13,016 nt of DNA from Candidatus Dojkabacteria bacterium (GCA_012800885.1 JAAZIL010000081.1:1-13016), one strand, 5' to 3'; shown: positions 1 to 7,213, counted from the first letter of the stretch. Numbers and translations: made by a program. The notes: generated by a model not told the origin, from the letters alone.

Positions 1-693
1 CATCTCTAATATCTCTTTTGCAAATTCATACCTTGATAGAGAATCTCTACTACATACATGATATATATCTGGCTCTATCTCATTGTTAATTGCCGTAAGA
101 ATAACCTCACTTAAATCCTTTACATATGTAGGACACCCTATCTCATCAGTAACTACCTTTAATTCAGGTAGCTCTTTTGCATACTTAGATATTTTATCAA
201 TAAAATTAGTTGCATTAGGACCGAATAGCCATGAAGTTCTTAGAATATATGAGGAAGGATACTCTTCCAACACATTTAACTCTCCCTGTAGTTTAGATTC
301 ACCGTATACACTTAACGGTTTGAAATTACTGTACTCCTCTGGATATCCTTCTTTTCTGTTCTCTCCAAAGATGTAATCTGTGGATATATGAATAAAGGGG
401 ATATCCCTCTCTCTGCATACCTTAGCCATATATTTAGGTGCATCTGCATTTACTTTAAATGCTACCTCTCTATCATCCTCTGCCTTATTCACATCAGTAT
501 ATGCAGCACAGTTTACTACATAGTCTACATTAGAGTTTAGAATAGCATCTCTTAGCTCTTTCTCATTAGTAATATCTACCCCTCCAGTTGCCTTGTCATT
601 TCTTACTACTTCGTATCCTTCAGTAGTTAACATACTACATAAATAGTCACCGAGCATACCGCTAGAACCGAATACTAATACTTTCTTACTCAT
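1..693 (-). CDS. rmlD: dTDP-4-dehydrorhamnose reductase (partial, C-terminus off the left edge)
   Basis: This is the NADPH-dependent last step of dTDP-L-rhamnose synthesis, reducing dTDP-4-keto-L-rhamnose in the cytoplasm. My own translation from the ATG at 691-693 gives 231 residues, open to the window edge. It starts MSKKVLVFGSSGMLG, with a Rossmann GxxGxxG at residues 9-15. The short-chain dehydrogenase catalytic set is visible: STDYIFG (T105, D106, Y107) and YGESK (Y130, K134). The TDEIGCPTY stretch near 182-190 is the usual substrate-loop region. Full-length RmlD is about 280-300 aa, so roughly 50-70 residues are missing. It is the last visible gene of the leftward rml block, 18 nt after the rmlC stop. 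No Shine-Dalgarno sequence precedes the start. The family call is very secure. Confidence 0.95.
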   Translation of the reverse strand, partial: MSKKVLVFGSSGMLGDYLCSMLTTEGYEVVRNDKATGGVDITNEKELRDAILNSNVDYVVNCAAYTDVNKAEDDREVAFKVNADAPKYMAKVCRERDIPFIHISTDYIFGENRKEGYPEEYSNFKPLSVYGESKLQGELNVLEEYPSSYILRTSWLFGPNATNFIDKISKYAKELPELKVVTDEIGCPTYVKDLSEVILTAINNEIEPDIYHVCSRDSLSRYEFAKEILEM

Positions 694-711
694 ATATAGT
701 TAATATTTAAA

Positions 712-1269
712 TTAAAAGAGATCAGAAGGATCTACATCTTTAAATAGAGGAGCATTACTATCCTTCTGAGAAACTATTGGATCTTTAACTCCCCAATCTA
801 TATTAATATCTGGGTCATTCCAGATAATGGATCTCTCACTCTCTCTGTTATACACACTTCCCCCTACCATATATTCAAAATCTACAACTTTACTCAGTGC
901 TACAAAACCGTGTGCAAAACCTACAGGTACTAGAAATATATTATGATTCTCCTCTGTTAGTTCTACAACTGCATACTTACCGAAAGTAGGAGATTCCCTC
1001 CTTATATCAACAGCCACATCTAAAACTCTCCCTTTAGTTGCTCTAACTAATTTAGCTTGACCAAAAGGTTCTTTTTGCCAATGTAGTCCTCTTAAAACGC
1101 CCTCTGATGATCTAGAGTGGTTTGCTTGTAACCAGTGTATATCTACTCCATTACTTTTAAATACCTCTTCATTGAAAACTTCTTTAAAAAAACCTCTCTC
1201 ATCTTCAAATACTCTAGGAGTGATAAGGATTAAGCCCTCTATACCGTTAATATCTTTTTGGAATTCCAT
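712..1269 (-). CDS. rmlC: dTDP-4-dehydrorhamnose 3,5-epimerase
   Basis: RmlC converts dTDP-4-keto-6-deoxy-D-glucose to dTDP-4-keto-L-rhamnose. The 185-aa protein has the normal length and cupin-like core of the family. RGLHWQ supplies the catalytic His (H63), the FEY segment gives Y133, and SQKD gives D170; these match the His/Tyr/Asp set known for this epimerase. The substrate-binding stretches FxDERGFF (residues 21-28) and PxGFAHGF (115-122) are also present. It lies between rmlA and rmlD in the same direction, with a 44-nt gap after rmlA. An AGGAGG box (1291-1296) sits 21 nt before the ATG, too far for normal use; see the separate entry. All Arg codons I checked are AGA, like the rest of the block. 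Confidence 0.97.
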   Translation of the reverse strand: MEFQKDINGIEGLILITPRVFEDERGFFKEVFNEEVFKSNGVDIHWLQANHSRSSEGVLRGLHWQKEPFGQAKLVRATKGRVLDVAVDIRRESPTFGKYAVVELTEENHNIFLVPVGFAHGFVALSKVVDFEYMVGGSVYNRESERSIIWNDPDINIDWGVKDPIVSQKDSNAPLFKDVDPSDLF

Positions 1270-1290
1270 AAAACAGAAAATAAAATTACT

Positions 1291-1296
1291 CCTCCT
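1291..1296 (-). promoter_or_regulatory. Shine-Dalgarno-like AGGAGG in the rmlA-rmlC gap, at unusual distance
   Basis: On the minus strand this reads AGGAGG, the only strong Shine-Dalgarno box I find upstream of any gene here. It lies 21 nt before the rmlC ATG, but 9 nt before an in-frame ATT codon (1279-1281). Starting at ATT would add four codons (ATT TTC TGT TTT) in front of the ATG. It may be a real ribosome site with a non-canonical start, or a chance motif. The family's usual N-terminus fits the ATG. Confidence 0.35.
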
Positions 1297-1314
1297 ATTC
1301 TATTAAATATATCT

Positions 1315-2403
1315 CTACTTTGCTAACTCTATCTTAGAATCATCTCCTATGTAGAGAGTATCTGCTTTAGGATATCCGTTCTTTTGGGTTACCTCTGCAT
1401 TCCACCCTATTAATGAACTATCAAGTATTGTATCAAGATTGTGTATAGTACAATTCCCCATAAGTATACTGTTCTCTATCTGTGCATCTCTAACAACACA
1501 CCCCTCTCCAATAGATGTAAAAGGTCCGATATATGAATTCTCAATAGTAACACTCTCTGCAATAGATATAGGGCCTCTTAGTACACTATTTTTAACAAAA
1601 GAACCCTTTCCTACCTCAACACTACCCTCTATCCTAGACTCCTCAATTTCACCTTCACATTTATCTAAACACTCTCTCTCTAGAATAAGTCTGTTTGCTA
1701 GAATAATATCCTCTGGTGCTCCTGTATCCTTCCACCAACCTGTTACCTCCGAGGCTGTAAATGTATACCCATTCTCTATCAACCAGTTATTAATAACAGG
1801 GGGATAGTATTCAGGTTTCCCTGTTCCTTTAGGATCTATAGGTTTAGCATATTTAAACGCTTTGAATACAACAGGTGTAAAGAAATATATAGCAGAGAGT
1901 ACTAAGTCACTTACATACTCCTTAGGCTTCTCTACCGTATTTACTATCTTATCTCCCTCCATTACCGCTACACCAAAATTCTGAAAATCAGGTCTTCTAA
2001 CTACTAATACATGTGCATCTGATTTCTTCTTCTTAAAATCCTTGTAATGTTCTTTAAGTCCCCCTGTTAAGATGTTATCTCCTGCAGAGAAGAGAAACTC
2101 ATCATCCCCTATTAGTTTCTGTGCTAATTTAATAGGATACATCATCCCATTAGGTTCTGGTTGCTCTATATAGTAGAGTTTCACACCCCTACCAAATCTC
2201 TTACCATCTCCTAGTACCTCTGCTATCTCTGTATCCCCCTTATTCACATTAATAATAATCTCCTTTATTCCTAAATCTACTGCATCTCTAATTATTCTCT
2301 CTATCATTGGCCTATTACCTATCGGTAGTAGATGTTTGTTTTTAGTATGTGTAAGAGGTCTTAATCTAGTTCCTCTTCCTCCTGCTAGTATGAGTGCTTT
2401 CAT
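1315..2403 (-). CDS. rmlA: Glucose-1-phosphate thymidylyltransferase, long (StrD-like) form
   Basis: RmlA joins glucose-1-phosphate and dTTP to give dTDP-glucose, the entry step of dTDP-rhamnose synthesis. The 362-aa protein begins with the nucleotidyltransferase signature LAGGRGTRLRP (residues 6-16). Further landmarks are the metal-binding Asp in SAGDN (D109), EKP (158-160) and GWWKDTG (222-228, second Asp D226). From about residue 255 to 350 it has irregular hexapeptide repeats of a left-handed beta-helix, which marks the long form found in archaea and many bacteria rather than the roughly 290-aa enterobacterial RmlA. The usual GLAHA-type loop is replaced by NGMMYPI (85-91), and LGDN by AGDN, so the substrate could differ slightly. 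The flanking rmlB, rmlC and rmlD support dTDP-glucose. The start lies 12 nt after the ATPase gene, with no Shine-Dalgarno sequence. Confidence 0.93.
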   Translation of the reverse strand: MKALILAGGRGTRLRPLTHTKNKHLLPIGNRPMIERIIRDAVDLGIKEIIINVNKGDTEIAEVLGDGKRFGRGVKLYYIEQPEPNGMMYPIKLAQKLIGDDEFLFSAGDNILTGGLKEHYKDFKKKKSDAHVLVVRRPDFQNFGVAVMEGDKIVNTVEKPKEYVSDLVLSAIYFFTPVVFKAFKYAKPIDPKGTGKPEYYPPVINNWLIENGYTFTASEVTGWWKDTGAPEDIILANRLILERECLDKCEGEIEESRIEGSVEVGKGSFVKNSVLRGPISIAESVTIENSYIGPFTSIGEGCVVRDAQIENSILMGNCTIHNLDTILDSSLIGWNAEVTQKNGYPKADTLYIGDDSKIELAK

Positions 2404-2415
2404 ATATATTTATAC

Positions 2416-3588
2416 TTAATTTATTTTTAAGAACTCTTTAAAGTTATCAATATTCACAAGCTTGTATGTAGCATTAGTATACTCTAACCAACTCTTAGGA
2501 GCTTTTCTCTCCTTGTTCCATTTAAATTCAAAACCATCTAAAGAATCTGCATACTGTTCAATATAGTCAATCTCTGCACCATCATATGTTCTCCAGAAGA
2601 AGTTTGACACATACCTACTAGTATATGCATTTAATTTCATTCTTTCGTTGATTAGGAAATTTTCCCATAGAGCTCCTCTATCATTTCTTTTACTCAGTGG
2701 GTTGAAGTTGTTAATTAGGGCATTTCTAATACCTAGATCATAGAAATATATTTTGTTCTGCTTAGAGAGAACCTTCCTCTCATTTGTATAGTATGGAGGT
2801 AGTCTGTATATTACATAGTTTTTTTCTAAGAGATCTATATATCTTTCGATTGTTTTTAGATCTAAACCAACAAGTTTACTTAGTTCTGAGAGAGATACTT
2901 CGGACCCTATTTGTAATGCTAATACGGAAAGAAGCTTATCTAAGAATGATGGGTTTTTTATCTGCTCTAATTCAAGAATATCTTTGTATAGATAACTTTT
3001 ACTAATTTCTCTTAACAATCTCTCCTTCTCCTTGGTATTACTTCTATATACTGCAGGGTATGTACCATATATCAAGAGTAATTCTAATTCTTTTTCTAAG
3101 CTTAAAACATGCCTATCCTCATATATCTCCCCAACAGAGAGAGGATATAGTTCATATACATATTTTCTACCTGTAAGAGGTTCTGAGGTATTAGATAAGA
3201 GATTTAAGCTAGATGAACCGGTAGCAACTACCTGTTTAGTGTCACCATAGTTATCTACTAGCAGTTTTAAGGTATTACCAATCTCTTCTATTCTTTGAGC
3301 CTCATCAATAAAGATGATATCCCTATCTGCAATAAAATTATCCAAAAAATCAAAATCTCTTCCTTCAAGCATTGATTTATCTTTTGGATTATCTGTATTA
3401 AGAGATACGATATTATCATAACTTTTGAGTATATGATTTACTAAAGTTGTTTTACCTACCTGCCTTGGACCAGCTATGATAATTATTTTACCTTTAAAGA
3501 AATCTTCTTTAATTGGTTCTTCGTATTTTCTTTTAAATTTGTATCCCATTCTAATATTTAGGCCTAATTTAAGGAGTTGACTCCCCAT
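2416..3588 (-). CDS. AAA_14/DUF4143 ATPase with PD-(D/E)XK-like C-terminus
   Basis: This is a P-loop ATPase of the AAA_14 plus DUF4143 type, a common but poorly understood bacterial and archaeal family. In the 390-aa reading, Walker A is GPRQVGKT (residues 40-47), Walker B is IIFIDEAQ (D95, E96), and a TGSSS sensor-like stretch is at 123-127. A winged-helix-like middle segment follows, then the C-terminal GALWENFL motif. Near the end, D341 in EIDY and E354/K356 in FEFKW form a nuclease-like D...ExK pattern. Two starts are possible: ATG at 3588, or ATG at 3549 (Met14), which begins MGYKFKRKYEEP, fits the family better and leaves the 3557-3588 repeat unit outside the coding region. The gene splits rmlB from rmlACD and has no known role in rhamnose synthesis. 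It may be an inserted cargo gene, perhaps autoregulated through the upstream repeats; its function is unknown. Confidence 0.88.
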   Translation of the reverse strand: MGSQLLKLGLNIRMGYKFKRKYEEPIKEDFFKGKIIIIAGPRQVGKTTLVNHILKSYDNIVSLNTDNPKDKSMLEGRDFDFLDNFIADRDIIFIDEAQRIEEIGNTLKLLVDNYGDTKQVVATGSSSLNLLSNTSEPLTGRKYVYELYPLSVGEIYEDRHVLSLEKELELLLIYGTYPAVYRSNTKEKERLLREISKSYLYKDILELEQIKNPSFLDKLLSVLALQIGSEVSLSELSKLVGLDLKTIERYIDLLEKNYVIYRLPPYYTNERKVLSKQNKIYFYDLGIRNALINNFNPLSKRNDRGALWENFLINERMKLNAYTSRYVSNFFWRTYDGAEIDYIEQYADSLDGFEFKWNKERKAPKSWLEYTNATYKLVNIDNFKEFLKIN

Positions 3589-3697
3589 TTTAGGCCTAAT
3601 TCATGGAGTTGTCAATAGTGATTAAATTTCTTTTTATCAAATATATTCCATATTTTAGGTCTAATTTATACATTAGACTCCTCATTTTAGGCCTAAT
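3557..3697. repeat. Array of 32-bp repeat units with TTAGGCCTAA palindrome, upstream of the ATPase gene
   Basis: Four units start at 3557, 3589, 3654 and 3686, so the spacing is 32, 65 (about twice 32) and 32 bp. Each begins TTTAGGCCTAAT (TTTAGGTCTAAT at 3654), whose core TTAGGCCTAA is a perfect 10-bp palindrome. The 44-bp blocks 3557-3600 and 3654-3697 match at 37 of 44 positions. A second inverted pair, GGAGT-TG-ACTCC, lies at 3573-3584, and a half-copy GGAGTTG at 3605-3611. The array fills the rmlB-ATPase gap and runs into the first 32 nt of the longer ATPase reading. A 32-bp period is close to three helical turns, which suits cooperative binding of a protein on one face of the DNA. An operator array is an inference; the remains of an insertion end are also possible. 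Confidence 0.8.
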
Positions 3698-3701
3698 CTA
3701 T

Positions 3702-4718
3702 CTACTTAATCCTCTTCTCTAAGTATCTCTCTGCCAATACATCAGCCTTCTTCTTAAGAGGCTTCCACCACTCTGGGTTATCTACATACCACTCTACTGT
3801 ATTTGCTAACCACTGATCTACTGTTCTAGATGGTTTGTAATTTAACTCTCTCTGAGCTTTACTAAAAACTATAGCATACCTTAAGTCATGACCCTTCCTA
3901 TCTCCTACATGTACTATTAAATCCTTAGGTTTATCCAGAAGTTTAAGTATCTCTTTCACTATCCATATATTCTGTTTCTCTCCATCACCACCAAAAAGAT
4001 ATGTCTCCCCTATCTTACCCTTCTTTATACACCTCTCTATACCTATACAGTGGTCCTCTACATGTATCCAATCTCTTACCTGCTTACCATCACCGTATAC
4101 AGGTATCTCTTGGTCCATTATTGCTCTTGTAATTGCAAGGGGTATTAATTTCTCAGGATATTGATAAGGTCCATAATTATTAGAACAGTTAGATATTGTA
4201 ATTGGTAATCTATGTGTAGCATGATACGCTCTTACTAAGTGATCTGATGCTGCTTTAGATGCAGAGTATACACTTCTAGGATCATATACCATGTCTTCAT
4301 GGAATTTAGCTTTAGGGTCATCCAATGGTAACTCTCCAAATACTTCATCCGTAGATATGTGATGGAATCTAATACTTCCATGTTTAAGTGCTGCTTCTAG
4401 TAATACTAATGTACCTTCTACATTTGTTTTTACAAATTCATCTGGTCCTTCTATACTTCTATCTACGTGTGATTCTGCAGCAAAGTGTACTATTAGGTCT
4501 TTCCCTTTTACTAATTCATCTACTAATTTCTTGTTACATATATTTCCTTTTACAAATGTATATCTTTTATCTTTTTCAATATCTTTAAGATTATTTAAAT
4601 TACCTGCATATGTTAATTTATCTAAGTTAGTTATTTCATCTTTAGGATACTTCTTTAACCAGTATTTAACAAAGTTAGAACCTATGAAGCCTGCTCCTCC
4701 TGTTACTAGTATTTTCAT
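3702..4718 (-). CDS. rmlB: dTDP-glucose 4,6-dehydratase
   Basis: RmlB is the NAD-dependent second enzyme of the pathway, converting dTDP-glucose to dTDP-4-keto-6-deoxy-glucose. I chose the ATG at 4716-4718 because it gives the standard MKILVTGGAGFIG N-terminus with the TGGAGFIG NAD-binding loop (residues 6-13). The frame can extend to an ATG at 4730 or a TTG at 4733, but those add only residues atypical of the family. The protein is 338 aa, the normal length. Catalytic residues are visible as STDEVFGEL (T123, D124, E125) and YSASK (Y151, K155). The SNNYGPYQYPEKLIP and DGKQVRDWIHVEDH stretches are typical of dTDP-glucose dehydratases. It is the first gene of the leftward block, with a candidate promoter at 4751-4776, and is separated from rmlA by the ATPase gene. 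Confidence 0.96.
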   Translation of the reverse strand: MKILVTGGAGFIGSNFVKYWLKKYPKDEITNLDKLTYAGNLNNLKDIEKDKRYTFVKGNICNKKLVDELVKGKDLIVHFAAESHVDRSIEGPDEFVKTNVEGTLVLLEAALKHGSIRFHHISTDEVFGELPLDDPKAKFHEDMVYDPRSVYSASKAASDHLVRAYHATHRLPITISNCSNNYGPYQYPEKLIPLAITRAIMDQEIPVYGDGKQVRDWIHVEDHCIGIERCIKKGKIGETYLFGGDGEKQNIWIVKEILKLLDKPKDLIVHVGDRKGHDLRYAIVFSKAQRELNYKPSRTVDQWLANTVEWYVDNPEWWKPLKKKADVLAERYLEKRIK

Positions 4719-4750
4719 AGTTATGTACATCAATTTATATATCCTATATG

Positions 4751-4776
4751 ATTATAAAATAAGGCATCAAAGTCAA
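4751..4776 (-). promoter_or_regulatory. Candidate promoter of the leftward rml block
   Basis: On the minus strand there is TTGACT (4771-4776), a 14-nt spacer and a perfect TATAAT (4751-4756). The spacer is shorter than the preferred 17 nt; a weaker TTCTTG would give 17. Transcription from here would start near 4744, about 25 nt before the rmlB ATG. The rest of the divergent gap up to 4855 is AT-rich, and I see no clear promoter for the rightward gene at 4856. Confidence 0.45.
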
Positions 4777-4855
4777 GAATAAGAATTAAAGAGAAATATT
4801 TAATGCCATTTATCTGATTTATTACAAATTAAATTAATCTGTTAGAACTTATTTA

Positions 4856-6445
4856 ATGACTAAAGTTCCATTCTTGAGGAAACTCAATTCACAAATTCAA
4901 GATATTATTATCTTTTTTAAATTATCATTTAAAAAGCATCCCGTTATTTTAAATAAAAGAGATATAAGCAAAACAATAGAAAATAACATCTCATCTTATT
5001 TCCTACAAACTGTAGGATATGAACCCTCTATAGACAAACCAATTACATTTAATGAAAAATTACAATGGTACAAACTGTATTACAGAGACTCCTTATTAAC
5101 TCAGTGCTCAGATAAATATCTTGTAAGAAAATATATAGAAGAAAAAGTAGAAAAAGAGTACTTAGTAAACTTGTTAAGTGTATATAGTTCAACAGATGTT
5201 CTCGACTTAAACAAATTACCAAACAAATTCGTCTTAAAAGTAAACCATGGAGCTGCTCAAAATATTATTTGTACTGATAAATCAACATTAAATACGCAAG
5301 AAGTAATTGATAAATTAGATGAATGGATGAAGCCTAATGCTAATCATTATTATTCATCTTATGAATGGGGATATAAGAACATCAAACCAAGAATCATATG
5401 TGAAGAATATCTTGGAGAAGTGAATGATTATAAAATCTATTGTTTTAACGGAAAAGCGCAAATAATATTATTTGCAACAGATAGGTCAGAAGAATTAAAA
5501 ATAGACTTTCTCGATCTTAACTGGACAAAACTTCCATTTAGGCGAGGACCTAAAAATATTAACAAGAGATATAGAAGACCTAGATTGTTAAATAAAATAA
5601 TAGAAATAGCAAATATCCTATCAAAACCTTTCCCATTTGTAAGAGTTGACTTCTTCATAGTGAAAAACAGGATATTCATAGGAGAAATGACTTTTTATCC
5701 AGGGGCAGGCCTTATTCCGTTTGAACCAATAGAATGGGACTACAAATTAGGAAATATGCTCGAATTACCTAACAATGTATCAACCAAAAATGCTACTCAA
5801 CAATATCTAAAACAGATATTAATCGCAACTGAAATAAAATTTGGAGGGAAAATAATTAATGTCCCAAGAAATAAGGTTTCTCCATTTGATCCAAGAACAT
5901 CTCTACAATTAAAAACTGGAGGTATGATAGGAGGGGACAGGATGCTACATCATGGATATTCAGATAGATATGCTCAATATTTACTACAGATATATAAAAA
6001 TAAGGAAAAAATTACATTAGTAGAAATAGGTGTATTAACAGGAACCGGGATAGCAATGTGGTGCGACTTATTTAAAAATAGTAGGATTGTTGGTTTGGAT
6101 ATCGATTTTAGTCATTTTTATAAGAATGTAAATTATTTAATCAAACTAGGCGCCTTCTCGAATAATTTCCCTGAATTATATGAATTTGACCAATATATTA
6201 ACAACGAAGTATTTATAAAGAAGCTCCTCAAAGGAGATAAAATTGACGTCTGTATAGATGATGGCTGTCATTCTGACAAATGTATTATGACTGCTTTCCA
6301 AAGTATGCTTCCCAGCTTGTCAGATAGTTTTATATATTTTATAGAAGATAATTCTGAGGTACATAATTTAATTAAAGAAAAATACCCTGAGTTCTACGTA
6401 TTCAATGATGGCGAATTAACTGTAGTGAGAAGGAAAAAGGAATAA
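4856..6445 (+). CDS. TupA-like ATP-grasp / class I methyltransferase fusion protein
   Basis: This 529-aa protein has two parts. Residues about 60-305 look like the TupA-like ATP-grasp family of polysaccharide clusters: FNEKLQWYKLY near 65-75, DKYLVRKYI (86-94), KFVLKVNHG (124-132), EEYLGEVNDYKIYCFNGK (183-200), FVRVDFF (261-267) and GEMTFYPGAG (276-285). Residues about 340-525 are a SAM-dependent methyltransferase of the MycE/CmcI-like type, with motif I VEIGVLTGTG (389-398), VGLDID (412-417) and DVCIDDGCHSD (464-474). TupA-family proteins are linked to teichuronic acid and other surface glycans; the ATP-grasp part may add a group to the glycan and the other part may methylate a sugar. Both roles are inferred. 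The ATG has no Shine-Dalgarno sequence. The gene ends at a terminator-like hairpin. Its Arg codons are mostly AGA/AGG. Confidence 0.85.
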   Translation: MTKVPFLRKLNSQIQDIIIFFKLSFKKHPVILNKRDISKTIENNISSYFLQTVGYEPSIDKPITFNEKLQWYKLYYRDSLLTQCSDKYLVRKYIEEKVEKEYLVNLLSVYSSTDVLDLNKLPNKFVLKVNHGAAQNIICTDKSTLNTQEVIDKLDEWMKPNANHYYSSYEWGYKNIKPRIICEEYLGEVNDYKIYCFNGKAQIILFATDRSEELKIDFLDLNWTKLPFRRGPKNINKRYRRPRLLNKIIEIANILSKPFPFVRVDFFIVKNRIFIGEMTFYPGAGLIPFEPIEWDYKLGNMLELPNNVSTKNATQQYLKQILIATEIKFGGKIINVPRNKVSPFDPRTSLQLKTGGMIGGDRMLHHGYSDRYAQYLLQIYKNKEKITLVEIGVLTGTGIAMWCDLFKNSRIVGLDIDFSHFYKNVNYLIKLGAFSNNFPELYEFDQYINNEVFIKKLLKGDKIDVCIDDGCHSDKCIMTAFQSMLPSLSDSFIYFIEDNSEVHNLIKEKYPEFYVFNDGELTVVRRKKE

Positions 6446-6476
6446 AAGATACTTCTTTACAATCCAAATAATCTAC

Positions 6477-6511
6477 AAGCTTTTTAAACAAAGATTTTAA
6501 GAAGCTTTTTT
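6477..6511 (+). terminator. Rho-independent terminator-like hairpin after the ATP-grasp/methyltransferase gene
   Basis: A 12-bp stem pairs 6477-6488 with 6496-6507 (AAGCTTTTTAAA with TTTAAGAAGCTT, one G-U pair) around a 7-nt loop. A run of six T (6506-6511) follows, starting at the base of the stem. It lies 31 nt after the plus-strand stop and overlaps the last codons of the convergent minus-strand gene. The stem is AT-rich, so it may be weak. Read on the minus strand there is no matching U tract. Confidence 0.6.
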
Positions 6512-7117
6512 AGCTTGTTTATGCTGGTTTATATAAAAATATGGATTAACAATTCCATCTAAATTATAAATGTTTATATCTATTGTCCTAAAATCCAAAT
6601 CAGGAAATTTCAGTAATGCATAGGGAAATGTTAATTGATCTCTATAACTGTATTCACATATTAATTGCCACCATAACCTGTTAAATTCATTTGCTTTTGA
6701 TGTCCTATATAACATGGTACATGCATACATAGGCACATCATAAATATCTAACTTAGATTTTTTATAAAGGCTCGTAATATTTTCAATCTGTTTATTATTG
6801 ACAAAACCCGCTTCTTTGCAAGATCCAAGCTCATCAGCAACCGTTTTATTGAAAGGATGCTTAAATACGCATAAATCACCAGAGAAAAGACATTCAAAAC
6901 CTTTCCTGTCTAAAATATCTACACTTGAATCAATCCAAATATCGTATTTTAAAGGATTAAGAACTTTATATAGCTTTGCCATTAATCTTGAAGACAAATG
7001 AGCAGAGGAGCCATCAAAAGGATTATTCTCATCATCAAAAGTTACATCTGCACTATTTCTTACAAAGTCATAATCACCAAAGTTTGCAGAGTATATGGTT
7101 TTCTTCTTATTAAAAAT
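6497..7117 (-). CDS. DUF616 (TOD1/MUCI70-like) glycosyltransferase-like protein, no canonical start codon
   Basis: The gene is convergent to its left neighbour and divergent from its right one. The conserved DUF616 features are the N-terminal YSANFGDYD (residues 9-17 counted from an ATT at 7117), LYKVLNP (49-55) followed by YDIWIDSSVDI (58-68, acidic motif), FKHPFNKTVADE, and the late NEFNRLWWQ segment. DUF616 proteins are glycosyltransferase-like and occur in surface-glycan loci. The only standard start is a TTG at 6997, which would give 166 aa but would cut off the conserved first strand. The frame stays open up to the TAA at 7142-7144 with no ATG, GTG or TTG above 6997. I therefore extend it to an ATT at 7115-7117, giving 206 aa, a plausible size. 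The gene may use a rare start, or may be a recently damaged copy. The exact 5' end is uncertain. Confidence 0.72.
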   Translation of the reverse strand: MFNKKKTIYSANFGDYDFVRNSADVTFDDENNPFDGSSAHLSSRLMAKLYKVLNPLKYDIWIDSSVDILDRKGFECLFSGDLCVFKHPFNKTVADELGSCKEAGFVNNKQIENITSLYKKSKLDIYDVPMYACTMLYRTSKANEFNRLWWQLICEYSYRDQLTFPYALLKFPDLDFRTIDINIYNLDGIVNPYFYINQHKQAKKAS

Positions 7118-7130
7118 ACCTATTATCCTA

Positions 7131-7136
7131 ATTATA
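7131..7136 (-). promoter_or_regulatory. TATAAT box directly upstream of the DUF616 reading frame
   Basis: The minus strand reads TATAAT here, 13 nt before the ATT proposed as the start of the DUF616 frame. No convincing -35 element lies 16-18 nt further upstream. If it is used, the transcript would begin near 7124 and be almost leaderless. Such a motif is not rare by chance in AT-rich DNA. Confidence 0.3.
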
Positions 7137-7213
7137 AAATATTACTTAATTGTAATAGTAGATGAAAAATAATAAAATGACAAGAATAAGTCAATCTTTG
7201 AATCTACACAAAA

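Noticed and set aside
83..376. Plus-strand open frame of 97 codons near the left edge
   Set aside because: It lies opposite rmlD, has no recognisable motif, and its length is expected by chance in antisense of this AT-rich gene.
3557..3697. CRISPR-like array
   Set aside because: Only four short units, with near-constant rather than unique intervening sequence, an uneven gap and no cas genes in the window.
4719..4733. Upstream ATG/TTG extension of rmlB
   Set aside because: It adds residues not typical of the family; the ATG at 4718 gives the standard N-terminus.
7142..7213. Frameshifted or upstream-coded N-terminus for the DUF616 gene
   Set aside because: All three minus-strand frames here hit stops before joining the gene, and no ATG is present on that strand.
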